From: Pseudomonadota bacterium
Lineage (GTDB): Bacteria > Pseudomonadota > Alphaproteobacteria > GCA-2746255
DNA: 64,000 nt
Direction of reading: 5' to 3'
Assembly: GCA_040752895.1 (NCBI GenBank)
Contig: JBFMHN010000006.1
Location: 62,001 to 126,000, forward strand
The position numbers and the translations under genes were made by a program. Each line of letters begins with the position of its first letter. The stretch's first letter is position 1. A model generated the notes under the pieces. That model did no database searches, had not been told where the DNA came from, and saw only the letters and a program-made list of their open reading frames with translations. Of the stretch, positions 34,472-46,370 are shown one piece after another.

Positions 34472-37400
34472 TCAGGCACTTCCGGTCTTGCGCGCCGCCA
34501 GGGCATCCCCCGATTTTTTGCCGGGGGCACCGCTCCAGCGCGCCAGGGCGCCGTGCAGTTTTGCCTCGTCGATCGGCTTCGAAATGTAATCGTTCATGCC
34601 GGCCGCCAGGTACTTCTCGCGGTCGCCCTTCATTGCGTTCGCCGTCAGGGCGATGATGGGGATGCGGGCGAGATCGCCGGGCAAGGACCGGATCTTCGCC
34701 GTTGCCTCCAGGCCATCCATTTCCGGCATCTGCACATCCATGAGGACGAGATCGTAAGGAATCGACTGGACGGCCTTGACCGCCTCGATGCCGTTGCCGA
34801 CCGCGTCCACGCGATGGCCTTTCCTTTGCAGCATCACGGAAGCCAAGAGCTGGTTTACCTGATTGTCCTCGGCCAGAAGGATGCGCAGAGAACGCGAAGG
34901 CGACGGCGCTTTGGCCTGGGCGCGCTCTTTATCGCTCACATCGGCCGCGGCGCAGCCTTCCGATATCGCCCGGCCGCACAGATGGGCGATGGTGTCGAAC
35001 AAAAGGGACTGAAAGACCGGCTTCGTGAGGCAAACGTCGAACCCGATCGAGCGGAAATGGGCGGTTTCCTTGCGAAGGCCGGCCGACGTGGCAAGGGCGA
35101 GCTTCATCCCGGCGAGTTCCCCGCACTTGCGAATGCGCCTGCCGAGTTCCTCGCCGTCCATCCCCGGCATCATGTGGTCGAGGATGGCGATGTCGAAGGC
35201 CGGCTTGCGTTGCTCCGCATCGGCCAGGATATTCAGCGCCGCCTTGCCGCTTTCGACGCAGACCACCTGCATCCCCCAGGATTCAAACTGCTTTTGTAAG
35301 ATACGCCGGTTCAATTTCGAATCGTCCACAACCAGCACCCGCAAATTCGAAAGGCTTTCGAGCGGCAGGACCAGCGACCGCCTTCTTTTTTTCGGGTGCC
35401 CGACCTGAATTTCGAACCAGAAGGTGCTGCCATCGCCGGGCGCGCTGTCCACGCCGATCCGACCATTCATGAGCGTGACAAGCTGCTTGCAGATCGCCAG
35501 ACCCAGGCCGGTGCCGCCATAGCGGCGCGTCGTCGAGGAATCGGCCTGGGTGAATCTCTGGAACAATTGATCCTGCGCCTTCCGTTGGATTCCGATCCCG
35601 GTGTCCGTCACTTCGAATCGCAGGCAGAATTTCTTCTTTGTGTCGCTCAACAGGCTGATACTGACCGCGACCGATCCTCCTGCCGTGAATTTGATCGCGT
35701 TGCCGACCAGATTCATCAGCACCTGCCGCAGCCGGGCTTGATCGCCGCGGACATGGGAGGGCACGTCCGGCGCGAAGAACGTCAGGAAATCGATCCCTTT
35801 CCCCGTGGCTTGGAGACCCAGCAATTCGCCAACGTCTTCAACGAGTTCAACAAGGTCAAAATCTATCACTTCGAGGGCGAGCTTGCCCGCCTCCAGTTTC
35901 GAGAAGTCGAGGATGTCGTTGATAATCGTCAGCAGGCTGTCGGCGGATTGGCGGATCGTTTCCGCGTATTGACGCTGTTCGTCGTCGAGTTTCGTCTCCA
36001 GCAACAGACCGGACATGCCGATCACGCCGTTCATCGGGGTGCGGATTTCGTGACTCATAACGGCAAGGAATTCGGACTTCGTGCGGGTAGCGATCTCGGC
36101 CGTCTCTTTCGCGGCCCTCAACGCCTGCTCGGCGCGCTGCCGTTTCGTGATATCGGTGACGATGGCCGTGAAAATGGCCTTCCCGTCGGTTTCCAGTACG
36201 GCCAGGCTAAGGGCGAGATGCATGGGAAATTCGGTGTCGTCCTGGCGCCGCCCCCGGGCCTCCCAGCCCCGGCTGAGAACTCGGTTTTCCTTTGCCCCAC
36301 GGTGCCGATCCAAATAGCCGATATATTCTTCGCAATCGGCCAACGGCATTAAGACAAGAAAGTTCTGGCCGATGATTTTCTCCGCCGCGTAACCAAAAAT
36401 CTGTTCGGCTGCCGGGTTGAAACTTTCGATCACGCCGTCCCCGTCGAAGGTGATGATACCGGTGGCGGCGGTGTCCAGAACCACCTGCAACCGCTTTTCG
36501 CTTTCCACAAGTTGCCGGGTTATGCGCTGGGTCTCGCCCGCGTGCAAGGCAAGCACACGTTCCATCTGCTTGCGCTCCGTAATATCGGAGGCGATGCTGC
36601 AAATCTCGGCGGGCCAGCCGCCCACGTCCTTCAGGACGAAACTCGTCTGCAAGAAGGTTCGCGAAACGCCTTTTACCTTGATGACGACTTCGTTCCCCTC
36701 GGGAACGTCGAGGGTGGCCAGCGCGATCCGCTCGCTTTGCTCCGCCCAGTCGCCAAGTTCCGGGTACACCTCGCGAATCGTCTTTCCCCGCCACGCCTTG
36801 GCATTGATGCCGAAAATCTCCTGCTGGCGCCGGTTGACCCATTTGTAGCGGCCGCCAATGTCCTTCAGGGATATGCAAAGGGGGGCCGAATCCAGGATGC
36901 CCTGAAGCTGGCGGTCGCCTTCGCGCAGCTTCGTTTCCATGCGCTTGCGTTCGGTGATGTCACGGGCAACCCCGACGAACAGAACCCTTCCCTTGATCCA
37001 CATCTCGTTGATGGTGAGCCCGACCGGAAAGGTCGTACCGTCCCGCCGCTTGCCCTTCGCCTCGTGGCTGGCCTCGACCGCCCCCGTTTTCGCCAGATCG
37101 CCGAGAAAGCCGCTGACGCCGGCCTCGGCGTGGAGGTTGTCCTCGGAAGGAAAGGAAGGCATGAGAAGCCGGATATTCTCGCCGATGACCTCTTCGGCGA
37201 CACGGCCAAACATCTTTTCTCCTCCCTGGTTGAAGGAAAGAAGGGTGCCGCTTTCATCGAGACTGAAGATGGCGTCCGGCGCGTTGGAAACGATGGCGTC
37301 CAGATAGGCCCGATTTTTTATCTCGTCCCTGAAGACCGCGTTCAAACTCAAGGTCAGGCCGACAAGCACGAAGCTATAGCTTGCCGCCCCAAGCACATGA

Positions 37401-38137
37401 GCGGCGGCAAATGCCGTTGCGGGCGACTGGTCCGAAAACGGCGTCAGCGCGAGTTGCCCAGCGAGGCCGACAAGGAGGGAAAGCACGAGCCAGTGTTCGA
37501 AAACGTCCTCCCGCCAGCCGCCTTTCCGAAGGTAACCCACCAAGGCGAGCAGAAAAAAACCGGCGGCGGTGAACGCTTCAAGCCCTAGCCGGGAGGCCTC
37601 TTCCGGGCGAAGGGGGGTTAGGGGAAGGAAAGAGAAAAAATAGATGCACGCCAGGGCTATCCCGCCTGCGACAAGGTAAAGGGTACCCTTTGGAACCAAC
37701 GCGATTTTTTTTCGCAGGCCAGGGTGCCACGCCAGCCAACTGAACCACAACGCGCCCCCCAACAGAACGCCCGAGGCCGTCCGGTCCCAAGCCCCGCCTA
37801 CGGAATGCCCCGATGAAGGGAAGTCTGCGAGGGGGCCATGAAGGCTGAGGATATAGTAGCTGTCCAGCAGACCGGCGCCAAAGAAGCCGGCGCCGATGAA
37901 AAGAAAGGGGCTGCTTCTCTCGCCTTGAAACCGAATCAGCATCAATGCGCTGATGAAGAACGCCAGCAGCGCCGCAACCCCTTCCCCCGCGCTGAGCACT
38001 TCATGCAAAAGCGTCCACGCGCCGCCGGGCAGCAAAAAGACGCCCGCGGCAAGACTGCCTCCAAAAATCCCGTAGAAAAGAACCCTCCGACGGGCCTGCT
38101 TGGCACGTTCCGCTTTAAATGCGACCGATTGGAACAT
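34472..38137 (-). CDS. Membrane hybrid sensor histidine kinase (MASE3-like, PAS x3, HisKA, HATPase, REC x2)
   Basis: A 1221-residue sensor kinase. An N-terminal block of about eight hydrophobic segments to residue 270 resembles MASE3 ([20 protein letters not shown]). Three PAS domains follow (about 280-400, 410-535, 550-680), then HisKA with [14 protein letters not shown], an HATPase domain with [14 protein letters not shown] and [11 protein letters not shown], and two receiver domains with [13 protein letters not shown] and [13 protein letters not shown]. No Hpt domain is present, so output goes to a separate Hpt protein or is internal. The start at 38137 is preferred because a TATAGA that could be a -10 lies in the longer reading from 38188. 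The ligand is unknown. Confidence 0.88.
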   Translation of the reverse strand: MFQSVAFKAERAKQARRRVLFYGIFGGSLAAGVFLLPGGAWTLLHEVLSAGEGVAALLAFFISALMLIRFQGERSSPFLFIGAGFFGAGLLDSYYILSLHGPLADFPSSGHSVGGAWDRTASGVLLGGALWFSWLAWHPGLRKKIALVPKGTLYLVAGGIALACIYFFSFLPLTPLRPEEASRLGLEAFTAAGFFLLALVGYLRKGGWREDVFEHWLVLSLLVGLAGQLALTPFSDQSPATAFAAAHVLGAASYSFVLVGLTLSLNAVFRDEIKNRAYLDAIVSNAPDAIFSLDESGTLLSFNQGGEKMFGRVAEEVIGENIRLLMPSFPSEDNLHAEAGVSGFLGDLAKTGAVEASHEAKGKRRDGTTFPVGLTINEMWIKGRVLFVGVARDITERKRMETKLREGDRQLQGILDSAPLCISLKDIGGRYKWVNRRQQEIFGINAKAWRGKTIREVYPELGDWAEQSERIALATLDVPEGNEVVIKVKGVSRTFLQTSFVLKDVGGWPAEICSIASDITERKQMERVLALHAGETQRITRQLVESEKRLQVVLDTAATGIITFDGDGVIESFNPAAEQIFGYAAEKIIGQNFLVLMPLADCEEYIGYLDRHRGAKENRVLSRGWEARGRRQDDTEFPMHLALSLAVLETDGKAIFTAIVTDITKRQRAEQALRAAKETAEIATRTKSEFLAVMSHEIRTPMNGVIGMSGLLLETKLDDEQRQYAETIRQSADSLLTIINDILDFSKLEAGKLALEVIDFDLVELVEDVGELLGLQATGKGIDFLTFFAPDVPSHVRGDQARLRQVLMNLVGNAIKFTAGGSVAVSISLLSDTKKKFCLRFEVTDTGIGIQRKAQDQLFQRFTQADSSTTRRYGGTGLGLAICKQLVTLMNGRIGVDSAPGDGSTFWFEIQVGHPKKRRRSLVLPLESLSNLRVLVVDDSKLNRRILQKQFESWGMQVVCVESGKAALNILADAEQRKPAFDIAILDHMMPGMDGEELGRRIRKCGELAGMKLALATSAGLRKETAHFRSIGFDVCLTKPVFQSLLFDTIAHLCGRAISEGCAAADVSDKERAQAKAPSPSRSLRILLAEDNQVNQLLASVMLQRKGHRVDAVGNGIEAVKAVQSIPYDLVLMDVQMPEMDGLEATAKIRSLPGDLARIPIIALTANAMKGDREKYLAAGMNDYISKPIDEAKLHGALARWSGAPGKKSGDALAARKTGSA

Positions 38138-38294
38138 TTCGCCACCGAAAGAATTACACGAATTACGCGTGTCGTTTCTATATGACACACGTAAAAGATG
38201 TATTAAGCGGTGGCGGTGGCGATGGCGGCTGGACCTTTACCCGCCGCCGTTCCGCCCGCAAACCGGAGAAAGTTCGTCTCGTCCGGCGCCGTGT

Positions 38295-38801
38295 TTAGGT
38301 TTGCCGAATCTTGATCGTCTTCGCCGTCGCCTCGGCGCCGGGCCGTTTCGCGAGGACGATCTTGAGGACGCCCTTCTCGAAGGTCGCCTCGATCTTGTTC
38401 GCGTCCACCGTCTCGGGCAAACGGAACGACCGGCGGAAGCTGCCATAACTCCGTTCGGACAGGTAGCGGTTCTTCTTCTTCTCCTCCCTCTCGATCTTCT
38501 TCTCGCCCGCGATGTTGAGATAACCGTCCGACAAGGTCGCGGAAACGTCTTTTTCATCCAGGCCGGGCAGCTCAGCCGTGATTTCAACCTGCTTGTCCGT
38601 CTCGCTCATGTCGATTCGCGGGAAGACGTCGCCAAAGACCGGGCCAAGACGTCCGCCAAGATTAGCCCCGAAGAAACTGGGCGCGGAAAAGCCGTGAAGA
38701 AACTCATCGAACATGCGGTCAATCCCCTCGCGCAAGGAAAGCAAGGGGTGGATATCGCCCGCCCTGGCCGGCGCCGTTTTAGGTGCGGATTTTTTCGCCA
38801 T
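38295..38801 (-). CDS. Hsp20/alpha-crystallin small heat-shock protein
   Basis: ATP-independent holdase chaperone, 168 residues. The N-terminal arm contains HPLLSLREGIDRMFDEFLHG; the alpha-crystallin domain has RIDMSETDKQVEITAELPGL, DVSATLSDGYLNIAGEKK and SFRRSFRLPETVDANKIEAT, and the C-terminus has GVLKIVLAKRPG. It belongs to the Hsp20 class with a long N-terminal arm. No sigma-32 promoter or ROSE-type element could be read confidently upstream. It stands alone between a sensor kinase and glnK. Confidence 0.92.
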   Translation of the reverse strand: MAKKSAPKTAPARAGDIHPLLSLREGIDRMFDEFLHGFSAPSFFGANLGGRLGPVFGDVFPRIDMSETDKQVEITAELPGLDEKDVSATLSDGYLNIAGEKKIEREEKKKNRYLSERSYGSFRRSFRLPETVDANKIEATFEKGVLKIVLAKRPGAEATAKTIKIRQT

Positions 38802-38993
38802 GTCTGCCTCCTCCTATGGATTCCTATGGATGCGTTTCCCGCTTTGGTCGGCGGGGAATACCCATACATAAGTTAGGAGTTTTCCAAAAAATCCGGAGGC
38901 GGCAAATGTCTTTTCGCAAGTTCCCGCATGGAAATTTTTCCATGCGCGCCCCGCGCCAACCAGGCACGGAAGGCTTGCCGGATCGGCAACGGC

Positions 38994-40686
<1,693 letters not shown>

Positions 40687-40938
40687 GTGTCCCCCCTGAC
40701 AGCGCAGGCCTAGCGGCCGTTTCCCGCTGCATGCGGCGGCGCGCATTTACCAAATACCCTACATCTGGATGGGAACACAAGGAAGGCCCCGGTCCGTTCG
40801 CCAGCCGTCGGCGGCAACCGCCATTGAGCGCGCTTACACCGTACCGGTTGAAACCGTTAACCGGAAATTAGCCTATTTTCCTTAAGGCTTGACGCCCTTG
40901 AACCGCGCGAACTATCCGCCTCCCGAAAGAGCCGGTCG

Positions 40939-43900
40939 GTGAAAATCAGCCCCCACGACCCCGCCATCCGTCCCGACCCAAAAAAACGCCGCCGCCGGGA
41001 CGAAAGCGAACGCCGGCTTCGCGCCGTCGTCAAGGCGGCACCCGTGCCGCTTTTCATTACCCGTGCCGACGACGGCGAGATTCTCTATGCCAACTCGGAA
41101 GCCGGGTCGCTCCTCGGCCTTCCGCCGGAGACGTTGACCGGCCGTAAGATCACGGAATTCTATGTCGCCCCGAAAAAGCGGAAGACCGTGCTCGCCACTC
41201 TCGAGAAGAAAGGCTTCATTCGTGATTATGAAATCGAGCTAAAGAAAGCCACGGGCGAGGTGATCCTTGCCCTCATCTCGTCCAACCCCATCGTCTACGA
41301 GGAAGACCTCGCCCTTCTCACGGTCGTCAGCGACACGACGGAACGCCAGCACACGCAAGAAGCCCTTCTGGAAAGCGAAAAACGCTTCCGCGGCGCCTTC
41401 GAGGCCGCTCCGCACGGCATGGCCATTGTCGGCATCAACGGCGCGTGGCTAAAGGTAAACCAGGCGCTTTGCACGATCGTCGGCTACGACGAAGAGGAAT
41501 TGCTTGCGACCAACTTCCAGGCGGTTACCCACCAAGATGATTTGCAGAAAGACCTTGCCTTGGCGAGGCAGATGCTGGATGGGGAAATTTCCAGTTGCCA
41601 GATGGAGAAGCGTTATATCCACAAGGCGGGGCACGCCGTTTGGGTCTTGCTGGCCGCATCCCTGGTGCGGGATTCCCGCGATCAACCGAGCCACTTCGTT
41701 GTCCAGTGCTATGACCTGACCGAACGCAAGCGGATCGAGGAAGCCCTTCTGGAAAGCAATCGGCGGTTTCAGGGAATTATCGACTTCAGCCCCTTGTTGA
41801 TTTCCATCAAGGGGGTCGATAGCCGTTACAAGCTCATCAACAAAAATTATGCGGCCTATTTGGGCATACAGAGTGAAGACATCTCCGGCAAGACGATCGC
41901 CGAACGCTACCCTGGAAATCCTGCGGTCGTTCGACAGACCGAAGAAGAAGACCGGGAACTGATCAAGACCGGCGAACCGCAACAGGACCGCATAACGACG
42001 CGCAGCAAGGGCGGCGAAGAACATCATTTTCTGGTGACGAAATTCCTGCTTCGCGATGCCGCCGGGCAACCCAATGAGATCTGCGGAATCGCGATGGACA
42101 TCACGGCACGCAAGCAGGCCGAACAGGCGCTCGAGGAAAGCCAGCGCCGGCTCCAGGGCATCCTCGATTACAGCCCGATCTACATCACGATCAAAGGGGC
42201 CGATGGGCGCTACAAGATCTTCAATAGGCATTACGAAGTTAGCTCGGGCATCAAAAGCGAAGACGTCGTCGGCAAGACGAACTTTGAGCGTCCCCGCGCC
42301 GATCCGGAGCGGCCCGCAGAAATCGAACGGGAAGACAAGGAACTGCTCCGAACCGGAAAACCGAAGCAGAATTTCGAAGTTATCCGCGTTTTCAAGGGCG
42401 AGGCACGGCAATTCCTGACGACGAAGTCGCCGCTGATGGGTCCGGATGGAAAACCCAACGAGATCGTCTCCATCGGGATCGATATCACGGAACGCAAGCG
42501 GGCCGAGGAGGCCCTTCGCGAACGCGAAGAGCAGATCCGCCTTCTCCTGGAAACGGTGGGCGAAGGAATCTACGGCCTGGACACCAACGGGAACGCCACC
42601 TTCGTGAACCCGGCCGCCGCCCGCATGGTCGGCTATTCGGTCGAGGAATTGATCGGCCGGCCGATGCACGCGCGCATCCATCACAGCCATCCCGACAGCA
42701 CCCCTTACCCGGCCGAACGGTGTCCGATCCACCTGACGTTGCGGGATGGCATCAGCCATACCGTGAAAGACGATGTCCTGTGGCGGAAGGACGGCACAAG
42801 CTTCCCGGTCGAATACACGAGCACCCCCATACACAAGGAGGGCAAGCTGGTGGGCACCGTCGTGACCTTCCGCGACATCACGCAACGGAAGGAGATCGAG
42901 GCGAAGCTTCGGGAAAGCGAGGCGCGGTTCCGGATGATCGCCGAGCAGGCGCCGATCCCGATCGCGATCAACCGCCTCTCGGACAGTCGAATTCTTTACG
43001 CCAACCCCCGGATGAATGCCTATTTCGGCCTGCCCCCCGGTCGGATGACCGGGATGGTCGGGGCGGATTGCTACCAGAACCCTAAAGAGCGAAAAGGCAC
43101 CGTCACCCGCATCCTGGAAAAAGGTTATCTACACGACACCGAGATCAAGCTGAAAAGGCCGGACGGCACGCCGATGACGGCGATCGCTTCCTATAGCCGC
43201 ATTGACTTCGACGGCAACGATGCGGTGATCGCTGTCCTTCAGGACGTGACGGAACTCAAGGAAGCCGAGGCCGCGCTGCGGGAAAGCGAGCGGCGCTTCC
43301 GCGCCGTCGTCGAAGGGGCGCCCATGCCCTTGGTCATCGCGCACGTTTCCGACGGCAAGGTGATTTTCGCCAACGCGCACGCGGCGGGGACGTTCGGTTT
43401 TGACTCCGCGTCGGAAATTACCGGCAAGCACATACACGCCTTCTACCAGAATCCCGAGGAACGGCATAAAATCATGCGGCTTGTCCATGAACAAGGCAAA
43501 GTCCAGGGATTGGAACTCCAGCTGAAGCGGAAGGACGGCACGCCGATGACCGTTCTTCTCGCCAGCCACCTTCTCACCCTTGAGGGTGAAAAAGTCGTGC
43601 TCTCTGGCTTCCAGGACATCACCGCCCTGGAAGAAGCGGAGGAAAAATTCCGGCGCGCCCAAAAGATGGAGGCCATCGGACAGCTGACCGGCGGCATCGC
43701 CCATGATTTCAACAACCTTCTCGGAGTCGTTATCGGCAATCTGGAATTGCTGGAGGAACGCGTCAAGGACGAAGCCGTACAAAAGCTGGCGAACCGCGCG
43801 CTGGGCGCCGCGGACCGGGGGGCCATGCTTATCCGGCGACTGCTGATCTTCTCCCGCAAGCAGAACCTGGCGCCGCAGCCGACCAACCTCAACCGGCTGG

Positions 43901-44811
43901 TCGTCGGCATGACCGAGCTGTTCGAGCACAGCCTGGCCAAGACCGTTGAAGTCCGGATCGAACTCGCCGACGAGCTTTGGCCCGTCATGGTGGACCCCAG
44001 CCAACTGGAAACCGCCATCCTGAACCTCGCCTTAAACGCCCAGGACGCGATGCCGAACGGCGGCCGGCTGACGATCGCGACCAGGAACGTCACGGCCGCC
44101 GAGACCGGACTGACGGAAGGCGAGCTTGCTGCCGGCCGTTACGTCGCACTTGTCGTGAGCGACAACGGCATCGGCATCCCGAAGGAGAATCTGGCGCGTG
44201 TGTTCGAGCCCTTCTTCACGACGAAGGGGATCGGCAAGGGCAGCGGGCTTGGGCTCAGCGTGGCCTACGGCTTCATTCGGCAATCCAACGGCCACATTCG
44301 AATCGAAAGCGCGCCCGGCGCCGGCACCCGCGTACGCGTCTACCTGCCGGCTACCGAAAAAAGCCCGAGCCTGCCAGCTACACCTTCCCTGCCGAAGGAC
44401 CGCTTCCAAGGCGAAGGCGAAACCATTCTTCTCGTCGAGGACGACATCGAAATGCGGCGTCTCGCGAAACGCCTGCTGACCGACTTGAATTACCGGGTCA
44501 TCGAGGCGGAGGACGCCCTTTCCGCCCAGAAGATTCTGGCCACCGACTCGGGAAGAATTGACCTGCTCTTCACGGACGTCGTGCTGCCGCGTGGCCTGAG
44601 CGGCATCGACCTCATGCGGCAGGTCAAGGAACGCTATCCGAAACTCAAAGTCCTTCTAACCTCCGGCTATATGGCCGAATTTCCCGGCCGCGACGGCATC
44701 GCCAATTTGAAGGCCGACCTCGTCGAGAAGCCCTATCGGAGGCACGTTCTCGCCCAGAAAATCCGCGCCGTGCTAGCCGACAACCGCCCGCGCACCGCGC
44801 CATCCTCCTAA
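40939..44811 (+). CDS. Cytoplasmic hybrid histidine kinase with seven PAS domains
   Basis: A 1290-residue soluble kinase; no membrane segment is visible. Seven PAS units follow each other from about residue 25 to 900; units 1, 6 and 7 open with similar F-RAVV-AP-PL(V/F)I sequences and units 3 and 4 are near copies (FQGIIDFSPLLISIKG versus LQGILDYSPIYITIKG). Then come HisKA (EAIGQLTGGIAHDFNNLLGV), HATPase (VVSDNGIGIPKENLARVFEP, GKGSGLGLSVAYG) and a single receiver (LFTDVVLPRGLSGIDLM). The H-box variant GIAHDFNNLLG belongs to the HPK4-like group. It starts with GTG at 40939. It is followed on the same strand by the PilZ-methyltransferase. Confidence 0.88.
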   Translation: MKISPHDPAIRPDPKKRRRRDESERRLRAVVKAAPVPLFITRADDGEILYANSEAGSLLGLPPETLTGRKITEFYVAPKKRKTVLATLEKKGFIRDYEIELKKATGEVILALISSNPIVYEEDLALLTVVSDTTERQHTQEALLESEKRFRGAFEAAPHGMAIVGINGAWLKVNQALCTIVGYDEEELLATNFQAVTHQDDLQKDLALARQMLDGEISSCQMEKRYIHKAGHAVWVLLAASLVRDSRDQPSHFVVQCYDLTERKRIEEALLESNRRFQGIIDFSPLLISIKGVDSRYKLINKNYAAYLGIQSEDISGKTIAERYPGNPAVVRQTEEEDRELIKTGEPQQDRITTRSKGGEEHHFLVTKFLLRDAAGQPNEICGIAMDITARKQAEQALEESQRRLQGILDYSPIYITIKGADGRYKIFNRHYEVSSGIKSEDVVGKTNFERPRADPERPAEIEREDKELLRTGKPKQNFEVIRVFKGEARQFLTTKSPLMGPDGKPNEIVSIGIDITERKRAEEALREREEQIRLLLETVGEGIYGLDTNGNATFVNPAAARMVGYSVEELIGRPMHARIHHSHPDSTPYPAERCPIHLTLRDGISHTVKDDVLWRKDGTSFPVEYTSTPIHKEGKLVGTVVTFRDITQRKEIEAKLRESEARFRMIAEQAPIPIAINRLSDSRILYANPRMNAYFGLPPGRMTGMVGADCYQNPKERKGTVTRILEKGYLHDTEIKLKRPDGTPMTAIASYSRIDFDGNDAVIAVLQDVTELKEAEAALRESERRFRAVVEGAPMPLVIAHVSDGKVIFANAHAAGTFGFDSASEITGKHIHAFYQNPEERHKIMRLVHEQGKVQGLELQLKRKDGTPMTVLLASHLLTLEGEKVVLSGFQDITALEEAEEKFRRAQKMEAIGQLTGGIAHDFNNLLGVVIGNLELLEERVKDEAVQKLANRALGAADRGAMLIRRLLIFSRKQNLAPQPTNLNRLVVGMTELFEHSLAKTVEVRIELADELWPVMVDPSQLETAILNLALNAQDAMPNGGRLTIATRNVTAAETGLTEGELAAGRYVALVVSDNGIGIPKENLARVFEPFFTTKGIGKGSGLGLSVAYGFIRQSNGHIRIESAPGAGTRVRVYLPATEKSPSLPATPSLPKDRFQGEGETILLVEDDIEMRRLAKRLLTDLNYRVIEAEDALSAQKILATDSGRIDLLFTDVVLPRGLSGIDLMRQVKERYPKLKVLLTSGYMAEFPGRDGIANLKADLVEKPYRRHVLAQKIRAVLADNRPRTAPSS

Positions 44812-44918
44812 CCCTATGAAAGAAGCCCTCTTTCGCCTGGAAAGCGAATTGCTTTCCGGGCCGCAAATGGTTAACGTTTCCTTAACAAAAGGAGCATCCT
44901 CAACGGCAAGGGGGAAGG

Positions 44919-46367
44919 ATGAAGGCCTATGGGGAGCTCGTCGGTGAGGTCGGCCGACGGATTCATTATCGCGCGGATCGCTACAAGGTCCGGGATTTGT
45001 TTCGACGGGTGCTGCCCGACGTTACGGTTGACCATTCTTCTTTTACCCTCCATGACCTGAGCATGAGCGGGTTTGCCGTCTTCGCCGGTCGGCAGGACGA
45101 CTGGCATGGCGAGATCGACGCCGAACTGCCCATTCGCCTTCGTCTCGGCAATGCGGTCCTGCACGAAGGCCTGGGCCGCGTCCGGCGCGTCGAGCCGACG
45201 CCGTTCGGCACCAAGGTCGCGCTCCAGATCATCAACGGCTACCTGGATATCCCCGCGCTCGTCTCGGTGCACGACGAGGCGTGCCTGCGGCAGGAACTCG
45301 CGGGCGGCCTGGAGGCGGCAAACGACCGCATTGCCCCGGCGTACCGGCAACTCGTCGCTGACGTCCTGCACCTTTTGCGCCGCTACCGCCTGGCGCTTGA
45401 TAAATTCGACCGCCCAACCAACCCGCACACGCCAGCGGACGATGTTCGCATGGCCGAAGCCCTCTCGATCTGCGAGGAGCGGATTCTCCCTGAATGCCGG
45501 GCTCTCTGGTACCAGGCGAACGCCCTCGTAGAGCCCGCCCTCGAAGACCCGGAAACGCTCCGGCAAACGAAACGCTTCACGGAACTGGTTCTGACCCCGG
45601 AATTTCTCGAAGGGCCGATCTGGAAGCGAAGCTACGAGAAGCCCTTAGGCTATCCCGGCGACTACGAGGTCATGAACTACGTCTATGCCTGGCGACGGCA
45701 GGGCGCCACCGCCTTCGGCAAGTTGCTGCACCGCGTCGGTCTCGACGGAATGGAATGCATCGCCAACCGCATGGTGATGATGCAGCAAACGATCGCCGAG
45801 GTCGTCGCCAGAAAGACGGGTCCCGTCCACATCACGAATCTGGCCTGCGGCCCGGCCCAGGAAGTCGTGAACTACCTGAAGCTTGCCCATCTTCCCAATC
45901 CCGTTCACCTGACGCTGATCGATCAGGATCAGCGGGCCCTAGCCCAAGCGTACGAACGGACCTACCCGGAAACGCTGCGCCTGGCCGGGCAAGCCAGCGT
46001 CAATTGCCTGCACGTCGCCTTCGTACAGTTGATGAAGGGCGAAAAAATTCTCGAAAAAATCCCCCCCCAGGACCTCATCTACGCGATCGGGCTTGTCGAC
46101 TACCTGAGCGCGCGGCAGGCCAGCACCTTGCTAAAGAGCCTCTACCAGCAACTGGCGCCGGGCGGTTGCCTCGTGATCGGCAACGTCAAGAAGGGCCGAC
46201 ACGGGCTTTTATGGCCGGCCGAGTTCTTGTGCGACTGGTCTCTCGTATACCGGACCGAAGCCGATCTCGCGGACCTGGCAAGGGACCTGCCGACCGCGAC
46301 GCGGACGATCAAGTCGGACGCCACCGACCGCATCCAGCTTCTTTATCTGCAAAGGCCGAAGCCGTAA
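44919..46367 (+). CDS. PilZ-methyltransferase fusion, fatty-acid methyl ester signal synthase-like
   Basis: A 482-residue protein. Residues 1-110 look like a PilZ-type domain (a DxSxxG-like LHDLSMSGFAVFAG near 43-56, preceded by Arg-rich sequence). The C-terminal 280 residues are a SAM methyltransferase with SYEKPLGYPGDYEVMNYVYA, VHITNLACGPAQEVVNYLKL as the SAM loop and IYAIGLVDYLSARQASTLLK. The C-terminal part resembles proteins annotated as 3-hydroxypalmitic acid methyl ester (extracellular factor) biosynthesis, the PhcB type. Two histidine kinases flank it. If correct, it makes a diffusible signal under c-di-GMP input; this is inference from similarity. KAYGEL begins after AAGGATG. Confidence 0.7.
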   Translation: MKAYGELVGEVGRRIHYRADRYKVRDLFRRVLPDVTVDHSSFTLHDLSMSGFAVFAGRQDDWHGEIDAELPIRLRLGNAVLHEGLGRVRRVEPTPFGTKVALQIINGYLDIPALVSVHDEACLRQELAGGLEAANDRIAPAYRQLVADVLHLLRRYRLALDKFDRPTNPHTPADDVRMAEALSICEERILPECRALWYQANALVEPALEDPETLRQTKRFTELVLTPEFLEGPIWKRSYEKPLGYPGDYEVMNYVYAWRRQGATAFGKLLHRVGLDGMECIANRMVMMQQTIAEVVARKTGPVHITNLACGPAQEVVNYLKLAHLPNPVHLTLIDQDQRALAQAYERTYPETLRLAGQASVNCLHVAFVQLMKGEKILEKIPPQDLIYAIGLVDYLSARQASTLLKSLYQQLAPGGCLVIGNVKKGRHGLLWPAEFLCDWSLVYRTEADLADLARDLPTATRTIKSDATDRIQLLYLQRPKP

Positions 46368-46370
46368 GCC

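Noticed and set aside
34407-34589. 60-codon plus-strand ORF with a fair ribosome-binding site (MAKGYRDRRPKAPF start)
   Set aside because: Two-thirds of it overlaps the 3' end of the hybrid kinase gene in antisense. The basic N-terminus is intriguing but the rest is a shadow; at most it is a truncated gene.
44919-46367. Considered as a plain chemotaxis-type or unrelated methyltransferase
   Set aside because: The SAM loop and PLGYPGDYEVMN segment do not fit CheR, and there is no receptor-binding domain; the extracellular-factor type fits better.
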